This document shows positions 44,901 through 50,413 of a stretch of DNA of 50,413 nt, one piece after another (the stretch's first letter is position 1; every line of letters starts with the position of its first letter). A program made the translations under genes and the position numbers. The notes beneath the pieces were generated by a model. It had not been told where the DNA came from. It made no database searches and was given only the letters and a program-made list of their open reading frames with translations. This stretch comes from Bacteroidales bacterium (GTDB taxonomy: Bacteria > Bacteroidota > Bacteroidia > Bacteroidales > WCHB1-69), in assembly GCA_031286285.1 (NCBI GenBank), contig JAITUN010000221.1, positions 1 to 50,413 on the forward strand, read 5' to 3'.

Positions 44901-47900
44901 TTTGGTAGCGAACTTTACTCCCAAAAATTATACTATTAACTTGTATATGATTCCGGGAACCGGCGCAGGAACTGTGGAAGGCGCCGGCATCTACGCTTAT
45001 AATACCCTTGCAACCATAATTGCTGTACCCGCAGAATTTTACACCTTTTATGGATGGACTTATGAAGATGGTACCCTATTTTCACCTGAAGATACCTGTA
45101 AGTTTTTAGTAGCCGGTAATCTGGATTTGTGGGCAAACTTTACTATTGATACCTACAGCGTCAGCGTTACGGCAGATCCTGAACCAGGAGGTACGGTTTC
45201 GGGTATTGGCAGCGGGATTCCCCGTAATACTCCGTGGATAATATCTGCAATAGCCAATTCTCATTACAGTTTTGCCTATTGGACTTCGGAGGGCGAAGAT
45301 CAGCCTGTGCCTTACAATCCTCATAATTTTATTGTTACATGTGATACCGCCTGGGTAGCGCACTTTACCCCCAATAATTATGAAGTAACCGTATCGGCTT
45401 CTGTGGGTGGAACGGCTTATGGTGCAGGATTTTTCCCCTATTTAGATTTAGTAACCGTATGGGCAGAAGCCGATGATGGCTACCATTTTAAATATTGGAA
45501 AGAAGGGGAAGAAATACTTCCTTTCGGTGCAACCTATCAGTTTATCATTGAGGGGGATCGTGATTTAATCGCCATTTTTGAAAAAAATACTTATACCATC
45601 TATGTCTCTGCCAATCCATCTACCGGTTGCTGGGCAGCGATTGAGGGAGGCGGAACAGAATTTGAACACGATACCTATATCACGCTATTGTCAGGATCTA
45701 ATGAATTTTATACATTTGATAACTGGACAGAAGAGGAGACCGGTAATGTAATTGCTTATACTCAAAGTTTTGATTATCAGGTAACCCATTCTTGTCATTT
45801 GATTGCCAACTATATTGCTAATTCATATACCATTACTCTAATTGATGACCCGTCGGGCAGCGGACTTCTTTCCGGTGGCGGCGTTTTTACTTACGGAGCA
45901 ACAACAACTATTTTGGCTGAACCTGAGATTTGCTACGACTTTGTTGAATGGAAAGAAGCGGGTACTACATTTTCACTTGTGCCCCAATTTACAATTACCG
46001 TTGAGGGAGATCGTACTTTTTATGCTATCTTTTCGAAACAACCACTCACAATCACTACTTCCGCAACTCCACCTGAGGGCGGAACCGTTTCGGAGGGATA
46101 TGAAGCGTTGCCTTGCGGAACAGAAATTACCGTTCATGCCTATCCCGAAATGGGGTACATCTTAGAAAAATGGACCATAAATGGCGATTCCGTTTTTAAT
46201 GAAGTTGATTACACATTTACCCCAATGGAATCGTGCGAGTTGGTGGCTCATTTCTTATTTGTAACCCGTAAAATTACGCTTATTGCCAATCCGAATGATG
46301 CCGGTTCTGTTTCCGGCGGCGGTGATCATCCTGTTGGAAAAGAGATTACCGTATCGGCAATGGAAAAACCGGAATACACATTCGTAAACTGGACAGAAGA
46401 TGGCGAAGAGGTCTTCAAAAAAGCTGATTATAAGTTTGTAGTGGAAAATGATCGGATTTTGTATGCGAATTTCAGACCCAGTACGCTTGACATTATCCTT
46501 ACGGCAGAGCCTCCGGAAGGCGGCACAGTTGAGGGCGGCGGGGAAAATTTTGAGTACGGAACAATGATAACCGTGTATGCTTATGCCAACAATAGTTACG
46601 ATTTTGTGGGTTGGAAAGAGGATGGCAGTATTGTTTATCCACACGCGGAATACAGATTTCCTGTAACATGTTCCCGTAATTTAGTCGCTTGTTTTGAACT
46701 GAAAAAATTCAATATCACTCTGAGTGCAGATCCGGTTGAGGGCGGAACCGTTGAAGGTGGCGGGGAAAACATCCCTTGTGATTCGGTAATAACTGTAAAC
46801 GCGATTCCAAATCCAAACTGCTATTTTACATACTGGACTGAGGGGAATGATACTGTGTCTTCAATTGCTAAATATTCGTTTACCGTAAAGAAAAACCGTA
46901 CTTTAGTGGCTAATTTCATTGAAAGTTTCTGTAACATTACCGTTTCGGCAAATCCTGAAGAGGGTGGCATTGTTTGGGGTGGAGGAACCGATATCCCTAA
47001 CGGACAAACCATTACTGTATCAGCACAAGCTAACGAAGATTATGAGTTTTTAAACTGGACACTTGGGGATGAAGTAGTTTCTGAAAATTTGGATTATCCT
47101 TTTAAAGTAACAAAATCCTGTCATTTGGTTGCAAATTTTAAGATGACAACATTTCTTATTACGGTATCAGCAGAACCTATCGAGTACGGAACTGTTTCAG
47201 GAGGTGGCGAGTTTCCTTTTGGGAAAGAGACAACTGTATCGGCAACTCCTTACCAGGGCTATATATTTGAAAACTGGACAGAAGCAGGCAAAGTGGTTTC
47301 TACAGATGCAAAATATACTTTTACTGTAAATGAAGCAAGAAATTTAGTCGCTAATTTTGAGTTATTCGCTTACACAGTGAATGTTGAAGTGAATGATAGT
47401 GATTTTGGAGAAGCCACGGGCGGAGGTAAATATCAAACCAATGAAATTGCACATGTTTTTGCGATTGCAAATACCGGTTACTCATTTGCAAATTGGACAA
47501 TCAATGATTCAATTGTATCTGTTTCAGAAGAATACGAATTTTCCGTTATTGAAGATATTACTATTGTTGCCAATTTCTATGCACTGGATTTTGACACGTA
47601 TGCTGCAACACTTTGGGACAATACTTTTATGCTGAATCTTAATAAGCTGGCTGCAAAAAACTACAATATAGTAGGCTGTAAATGGTTCAAAAACGGTGTT
47701 GAAGAAGAGATTACAAATACTATTAATGAATTTAGTTACTCGGCAGGACCCAATAGTTATGATAAATTAGACTTAGACCCCAACTACTATTACTTTAGGT
47801 TAACCACAAAAAACGGCAGCATCTTATACTCTACTAAAAAGATACTCAACGAATACCATTTTGAGTTTTCATCACCTAATAACCAATTGTTTGTTTATCC

Positions 47901-48105
47901 AAACCCGGCGTGGGCGGGCAGTTCGTTTACCATTGAAGGGACTGTTACAAACACTCCGATAGAGGTATTTAACCAATATGGGGTTTGTCTCAGCAGAACG
48001 GTTGCCACCGGCGCGATAACAACACTTACACTCGACCTCCCGGTGGGACTCTATTTTATTCGAAATGACAACAAGGAAGCAAAAATTGCAATTTTAAGAA
48101 GATAG
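38956..48105 (+). CDS. Giant (3049-residue) surface protein with about 31 InlB-type B-repeats and T9SS sorting domain
   Basis: A secreted repeat protein, probably an adhesin. Residues 1-21 are a signal peptide (LNAQ). Residues about 22-470 resemble the IgGFc-binding-protein N-terminal domain found in Bacteroidota surface proteins (DGTDFWVTFGG near its start). An Ig-like segment (about 470-548) follows. Residues about 549-2875 are about 31 tandem repeats of roughly 75 residues, of the divergent InlB B-repeat/Flg_new type. Each has a GGxVxGGG turn, an ITVxAxP strand, a YxFxNWTENG core and a final LVANFE. A linker and a T9SS sorting domain (about 2978-3049, VYPNPAWAGSSF to GLYFIRND) close the protein. 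Repeats 8-12 and 13-17 are a duplicated block. The frame is intact over 9.15 kb. Confidence 0.95.
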   Translation: MKKIYLFLLSIFFLNLFSLNAQNTDGTDFWVTFGGNYLTNMYNANQVNLQIRIVSRDNPTWVKIEFTETGYTETYSLPANKVETINLGSAQKLAAYNNYSSTTQNQKSIHITSGEPITAYAMNAAQNSTDATNILPITALGNEYYQISYRARSNNVRDAYAVIATEPQTQIRHNGALVTTLVNVGDVYYRTSASSNPSMTGAHVEADKPVAFFALCQGAFIPYGTTLGGDHLMQQLSPVNTWGKKFFVPVSGSGPDRVRVVASKSDTYITLNGGTLITSNVENAKTTLADPLGPGDYVEIEVNSTNSGCYIHATERIGVCTYLKSQTSGGSHQSDPAQAWLPAIEQTAPEAMLAPFIPDNSFGGNSMLTPGNGGKHFALIITPTATKTNTEVFENKTPKSLVNANWKDNTFAGMSYYLLQLTNDADIAYEFFNPAKLLVMGYGIGDNESYYYLGFSAQRDLDVTFSIDDENIWEEDVICKHSIIISAEIDDNDVEDVTWDIDGERIEDFNGLFTWPYELEFPTGNYIIQMNYTLDGPRTFTRTLKIGGEISASESPAGWGNVTGTGCFEAGTTATLTATPSDYMYRFLNWTNDDGISVSTDQTISFTVTGDSTLTANFELNTFNVNLSATPSIGGTTSPDLEDILYGTEITVTASPEDCYNFINWTANGNEVETELDFTFIITSDTTLVANFEIKKFTIDLSEDPSGSGWVSGGGLNIDCGKKITVRAFADPYHNFVNWTENGDIVSPTVDYEFTVSGDRFLVANFEPKKYNITLTALVGGSVSGNGTNIPYGESFTAEAFPDTHYKFGYWSEAENGLPVTSDNPYIIPLVNRNLNLIAHFIPETYTITVISDPKEGGLAFSNGTTFNFYDDVIVWVEETFIGYAFAGWTKDGVPVSIQERDTFKVTESCTYVANFVKKSYEISVEANPKWGGIVSVLGDKLFYVHGEEVTVSAKPAPEFDPIFEFVNWTENGVWASDSANYTFTVTCARHLVANFKYKTYEVIVEANPDIGGEVTGGGIYSHGDKVVVSAEAYTGYSFINWTEEGVPQSSVPDYDFNITDSRLLTANFELKAFKVNLSANPHPGGDVDADIDITGFIPYNTLITVYAYPKPNYHFVNWTENGDVINGAGDVYQFPVINNHDLVANFEKDTYDIVLLSAPPQAGTLGADIPLTNIPHGTQITVFATPNNPFFTFLNWTDTDGIVVSPGPNSNYTFTVTGPDTLVANFKAETHLITVSADPDAGGSVSGGGTYEHDAEITISASTDECYDFLYWTEADTIFSYETDFQIIVDSDRDFVAVFEIKNFMVTALPNPEEGGTISMDNVPMDTVYIDCGDKITLIATPEIGYRFVGWTENGIPVHPLPSYTFDVKEPHHLIANFEYVTCTITLLVDPPFTGTAETSGVYPLGSEITVHATPFIEYQFVNWTENGKVASIVADYTFIVEGDRELTAHFDWKTFEVTISADPTYGGDVDADIDLTLPIPYNTEITVYAYPRANYHFVNWTEDGVVIPGAGDVYQFPVINNHNLVAHFEEDTYEIILLVNPSQAGTTGADYPLNDVPHGTQLTIFATPLNGFFTFLNWSRKDGTIVSPGPNSNYTFTVIGPDTLVANFLTETFDITLLKEPDEGGTVACDMDLDDIPYLSLITITATPDPCYDFVCWMEADTVFTYEPEFQIIVDAERTFTAVFEIKTVMVTAIADPDVGGTVSIDTVYIDCGEFTVTATPEIGYRFINWTVNGDVGPTNPVYTAIFTDTTHLIANFEYVTYVINLYPSPFGHGTAYESGVYPLGYELTVHAQANPGYMFLHWTEEIEEELDTVSTIADYTFIVDRDRDLTAHFTTDSLDVILFVNPMIPLGGTVVGGGLRIPYGEWTDILATPEPHFEFVNWTIKETGAIFKNDASYSFPVIQSLNLVANFKINKYEITLTPNPTSGGDVEGAGSYDFGTSITVTAIPALHYDFDNWTENDGVVWVTEDYPFTVEGPRDLVANFTPKNYTINLYMIPGTGAGTVEGAGIYAYNTLATIIAVPAEFYTFYGWTYEDGTLFSPEDTCKFLVAGNLDLWANFTIDTYSVSVTADPEPGGTVSGIGSGIPRNTPWIISAIANSHYSFAYWTSEGEDQPVPYNPHNFIVTCDTAWVAHFTPNNYEVTVSASVGGTAYGAGFFPYLDLVTVWAEADDGYHFKYWKEGEEILPFGATYQFIIEGDRDLIAIFEKNTYTIYVSANPSTGCWAAIEGGGTEFEHDTYITLLSGSNEFYTFDNWTEEETGNVIAYTQSFDYQVTHSCHLIANYIANSYTITLIDDPSGSGLLSGGGVFTYGATTTILAEPEICYDFVEWKEAGTTFSLVPQFTITVEGDRTFYAIFSKQPLTITTSATPPEGGTVSEGYEALPCGTEITVHAYPEMGYILEKWTINGDSVFNEVDYTFTPMESCELVAHFLFVTRKITLIANPNDAGSVSGGGDHPVGKEITVSAMEKPEYTFVNWTEDGEEVFKKADYKFVVENDRILYANFRPSTLDIILTAEPPEGGTVEGGGENFEYGTMITVYAYANNSYDFVGWKEDGSIVYPHAEYRFPVTCSRNLVACFELKKFNITLSADPVEGGTVEGGGENIPCDSVITVNAIPNPNCYFTYWTEGNDTVSSIAKYSFTVKKNRTLVANFIESFCNITVSANPEEGGIVWGGGTDIPNGQTITVSAQANEDYEFLNWTLGDEVVSENLDYPFKVTKSCHLVANFKMTTFLITVSAEPIEYGTVSGGGEFPFGKETTVSATPYQGYIFENWTEAGKVVSTDAKYTFTVNEARNLVANFELFAYTVNVEVNDSDFGEATGGGKYQTNEIAHVFAIANTGYSFANWTINDSIVSVSEEYEFSVIEDITIVANFYALDFDTYAATLWDNTFMLNLNKLAAKNYNIVGCKWFKNGVEEEITNTINEFSYSAGPNSYDKLDLDPNYYYFRLTTKNGSILYSTKKILNEYHFEFSSPNNQLFVYPNPAWAGSSFTIEGTVTNTPIEVFNQYGVCLSRTVATGAITTLTLDLPVGLYFIRNDNKEAKIAILRR
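40600..47580 (+). repeat. Region encoding about 31 B-repeats (about 225 bp each)
   Basis: Counted by eye from the translated protein, using the conserved NWT core and terminal ANF. Most units are strongly diverged from each other, so this is an old expansion. The exceptions are the block pair at 42172-44472. Confidence 0.9.
42172..44472 (+). repeat. Tandem duplication of a five-repeat block inside the giant gene
   Basis: Block A (42172-43320, 383 codons, repeats 8-12) and block B (43321-44472, 384 codons, repeats 13-17) correspond unit by unit. Diagnostic pairs are GGDVDADID...AGDVYQFPVINNH, PHGTQ...SPGPNSNYTFTV, EADT...FQIIVD, VYIDCG...TPEIGYRF and SGVYPLG...ADYTFIV. Neighbouring repeats lack these strings. 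Confidence 0.9.
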
Positions 48106-48128
48106 AAGTTTGAAGATAGAAGTCGGAA
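48101..48128. repeat. Four-unit degenerate heptamer array at the giant-gene stop codon
   Basis: GATAGAA, GTTTGAA, GATAGAA, GTCGGAA. The stop codon TAG (48103-48105) lies in the first unit. This is the most diverged array; it fits the period 7 well and the GTKANNN consensus poorly. Confidence 0.7.
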
Positions 48129-48153
48129 ATGTCACTATATTTCATTTTTTTAA

Positions 48154-48161
48154 TATTTTTG
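48154..48161 (+). promoter_or_regulatory. Bacteroidota -7 element (TATTTTTG) of the second surface-protein gene
   Basis: An exact TAnnTTTG, 28 bp before the preferred start codon. The following GCCGCAATTAATATTTAG resembles the sequence after the -7 box of the giant gene, suggesting that the promoter was copied with the gene. Confidence 0.55.
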
Positions 48162-48189
48162 CCGCAATTAATATTTAGTTCAAATGGTT

Positions 48190-50413
48190 ATGAAAAAATA
48201 CTTTTATCTTCTTTGCATTTTTTTTCTAAGTGCTTTTTCTGTACACGCACAAAATTCTGATGGAACCGATTTTTGGGTAACCTTTGGAAAAAACTGGCGA
48301 ACCTCCCAACCCGGAACCCTTGAATTACAAATACGAATTGTATGTAGGGATTTACCCACTGCAGTAACCATTCATTTTACCGAACTGGGAACTTCGGAAT
48401 CTAGAACCCTTGCCCCACGAGAAGTATGGACTCATAAGCTAAATTCTACTCAATTAAATGCTTCCTATAATGAAAATGCAGTAACAGCAGGTAAAAAAAC
48501 TATTCATATCACCAGTGATAATCCTATTACTGCTTATGCTTTGAATCAATTTCCACAGTCAACCGATGCAACCAATATTTTGCCTATAACTGCTTTGGGT
48601 AATGAGTATTATCATATTTCATATAAACCCGGATCGGATAATTATGATGCCTATGCTGTTGTTGCTACAGAGAATAATACTCATGTAGTACATAACAATC
48701 TTCCTGCGGCTACATTGAATCAAGGGCAGGTTTATTACAGAACAGGTATTGATTACACCGATGACATGACCGGCGCTCATATAGAGGCTGATAAACCTGT
48801 CGCTTTTTTTGCACTTAATCAAGGAGTCTTCGTTCCTTATGATTTGCCTTCTTATGATGTCTCCCGTGATGTTTTGTTTCAGCAATTAGCGCCTGTAAAC
48901 ACTTGGGGCTATAATTTTTTTATGCCGGTTTCAGATCTTACGTGCAAACCTTCTTCTGATTATCCTGGGTGTAATTTCACAAATACTAAAGATAGAGTAC
49001 GCATTGTGGCATCTCAAGATGGTACAAATATTACACAAACAGGAGGCATATTACAATATCCTCCGGGTGGTAAAACAAGCCTTACTAATTTACTTGCCGG
49101 GCAATGGGTAGAATTGGAAATTTCGCTTCTTTCTAATGGTTGCTATATCCAAGCTGATAAACCGGTTGGAGTTTGTACTTTTCTTGCTTCAAAAGCTTAT
49201 AATAATGGATACTTTTCTGATCCTTCTCAAGCATGGCTTCCTGCTATTGAACAAACCGCTTCCAAAGCCATGATAGCGCCTTTTGTTCCTAGCTCAACTA
49301 ACCCTATCTTGAAAAGCCATAACGCTTTAATTATTACACCCACGCTAACAAAAAACAACACCACAGTTTCTATTGGTGGAGCAGCCGCAGTGCCTTTGAG
49401 TGGTGGAAGCTGGCGAGACAATACCGTTTCAGGTTACTCTTTCTATGTGATGCCATTAGCTGCTAGTTCTTCTTTATCCTATTATTTTACTAATAAAGCA
49501 AAACTGTTTGTGATGGGGTATGGAACCGGAGATGCCGAATCCTATTATTACTTGGGCTATTCTTCCATGCGCAATCTTTCTGCTGCTTTTTATGCCAACG
49601 ATATCCATTATCAGGACCTGCCTGATGAACTTTTTTGCGATGACTTTATCGATTTTAGCGTCAATATTGAAAACCTGAACAACACACCCAATAGTTTGAA
49701 ATGGTATATTGATGGCGCCGAACATCCTGAATTAGTTGATCTTCAAGATTGGAACTATCATTTTACACCCGGCATACATCCCATTAAAATGTGGGTTTAT
49801 TATAATGACGGCTCATCAGAAAATATAGAAAGTGACATCCATATAGGTGGCAAAATTTCAGTTACTGTATATAACGGAGAAGGGGGTACCATTGAAATTG
49901 TTAACCCTCCCGACGACAATTGCTATCTACCTGGCGCCTCCGCTACTTTAATCCCGCACCCGGACATCAGTTATAGATTTGATAAATGGGTGGATGAAAA
50001 TACCGGAACCGAGTATTTTAACGACCCTTTTACTTTCAACGTTAATGATAATCGCGTTTTAACTGCTTACTTTGTGTTAGATGTTGTTTCTCTTATCTTG
50101 TCAGCCAACTATCCCAATATGTCAACCCTTTCCTGCGATTTATCGAATTGCACCTATAATATTGGAGATTGGGCAATCATTTCGGTAGATGATTTTGATG
50201 AAGACTGTTACACTTTTATTGAATGGACAGACGACGACGACAATTTTGTCTCTTCTGCGCTCTCTTTTAGTCTTGAAATCACAGAAGAAGCTCCGCGCAA
50301 CCTCGTTGCCAACTTCGAGATTTTTGTTTACGACATCACGGTATCCCTTTCCGATCCCGCTGCGGGCATTCTTACCTACAGCCTCAACTCCGGTCCCTAC
50401 TTGCCTCTCAACT
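48190..50413 (+). CDS. Paralogue of the giant surface protein (3' end outside window)
   Basis: An open frame of 741 codons without a stop, cut by the window edge. The start at 48190 gives a signal peptide like that of the paralogue (MKKYFYLLCIFFLSAFSVHA, then Q); an in-frame ATG at 48184 is also possible. The IgGFc-binding-like domain matches the first gene closely (DGTDFWVTFGKNW, TDATNILPITALGNEYYHIS, MTGAHIEADKPVAFFALNQG, AQAWLPAIEQTA region). A segment with a cysteine pair follows, then the first B-repeats (ISVTVYNGEGGTIE onward, LTAYF, LVANFEI). More repeats and a T9SS domain are expected beyond the edge. Confidence 0.93.
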   Translation, partial: MKKYFYLLCIFFLSAFSVHAQNSDGTDFWVTFGKNWRTSQPGTLELQIRIVCRDLPTAVTIHFTELGTSESRTLAPREVWTHKLNSTQLNASYNENAVTAGKKTIHITSDNPITAYALNQFPQSTDATNILPITALGNEYYHISYKPGSDNYDAYAVVATENNTHVVHNNLPAATLNQGQVYYRTGIDYTDDMTGAHIEADKPVAFFALNQGVFVPYDLPSYDVSRDVLFQQLAPVNTWGYNFFMPVSDLTCKPSSDYPGCNFTNTKDRVRIVASQDGTNITQTGGILQYPPGGKTSLTNLLAGQWVELEISLLSNGCYIQADKPVGVCTFLASKAYNNGYFSDPSQAWLPAIEQTASKAMIAPFVPSSTNPILKSHNALIITPTLTKNNTTVSIGGAAAVPLSGGSWRDNTVSGYSFYVMPLAASSSLSYYFTNKAKLFVMGYGTGDAESYYYLGYSSMRNLSAAFYANDIHYQDLPDELFCDDFIDFSVNIENLNNTPNSLKWYIDGAEHPELVDLQDWNYHFTPGIHPIKMWVYYNDGSSENIESDIHIGGKISVTVYNGEGGTIEIVNPPDDNCYLPGASATLIPHPDISYRFDKWVDENTGTEYFNDPFTFNVNDNRVLTAYFVLDVVSLILSANYPNMSTLSCDLSNCTYNIGDWAIISVDDFDEDCYTFIEWTDDDDNFVSSALSFSLEITEEAPRNLVANFEIFVYDITVSLSDPAAGILTYSLNSGPYLPLN

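Noticed and set aside
40600-47580. NWT sequons in the B-repeats as N-glycosylation sites
   Set aside because: The NWT core is part of the family fold, and Bacteroidota mainly O-glycosylate at D(S/T) motifs, so there is no support for it as a glycan signal.
38956-50413. Integrated mobile element around the giant genes
   Set aside because: No integrase, transposase, tRNA or flanking direct repeat is seen; tandem gene duplication explains the structure.

Overview
The window is a gene-dense, AT-rich piece of a chromosome from the phylum Bacteroidota, most likely an anaerobic member of Bacteroidia/Bacteroidales. The lineage signs are type IX secretion (T9SS) sorting domains on surface proteins, a GldH lipoprotein, a PorV/PorQ-family protein, a fused SecDF, a ClpC with a UVR motif, DUF3109 and DUF819 genes, and -7 promoter elements of the TAnnTTTG type. 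KamE (beta subunit of lysine/ornithine 5,6/4,5-aminomutase), threonine ammonia-lyase, a Cys/Met lyase and ornithine aminotransferase suggest amino-acid catabolism. No gap without a gene exceeds about 260 bp, and I see no tRNA, rRNA, CRISPR, phage or transposase.

Layout. 0.1-7.1 kb (minus strand): a secreted subtilase, a YafQ-type toxin-antitoxin pair, a Mur ligase (Mpl-like) and a large secreted thermolysin-like M4 protease. 7.2-8.9 kb (plus): an MbnP-family lipoprotein and an isolated kamE. 8.9-11.05 kb (minus): an apparent operon of gldH, an anchored membrane protein and an outer-membrane barrel. 11.3-17.6 kb: threonine ammonia-lyase, a Cys/Met lyase, an orphan lipoprotein, rlmN and nadB. 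17.8-23.9 kb (minus): secDF, RNase G/E, a 29-residue basic ribosomal-type protein (bS22/mS38-like), HU and deoC. 24.0-33.2 kb (plus): rocD, a TPR protein, a CPBP protease, an ABC exporter pair, folK, a YfcC-type transporter and a predicted outer-membrane protein. 33.2-38.8 kb: clpC, DUF3109, DUF819 and a PorV/PorQ-family barrel. 38.9 kb to the end: two tandem paralogous surface proteins. The first is 3049 residues with about 31 InlB-type B-repeats; the second runs off the window.

The most unusual feature is a dispersed family of tandem 7-bp repeats. Unit sequences differ from site to site, but most rotate to one degenerate heptamer, GT(T/G)ANNN (reverse complement NNNT(A/C)AC). Arrays lie at gene junctions, where several supply the stop codon, and also inside reading frames: four in the subtilase gene, one in the Mur ligase gene, and one in the C-terminal tail of the MbnP protein. 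Three units are 21 bp, or seven codons, so an array can grow without shifting frame. Inside the subtilase and Mur ligase genes the coding strand carries only stop-free unit types; TAA-bearing units are found outside genes or at their ends. Some composite arrays flip orientation internally.

Second in interest is the giant adhesin-like gene. Five consecutive B-repeats (about 1.15 kb) are duplicated in tandem, giving a higher-order repeat, and the whole gene appears duplicated together with its promoter region. A PorV/PorQ-family gene sits directly upstream.
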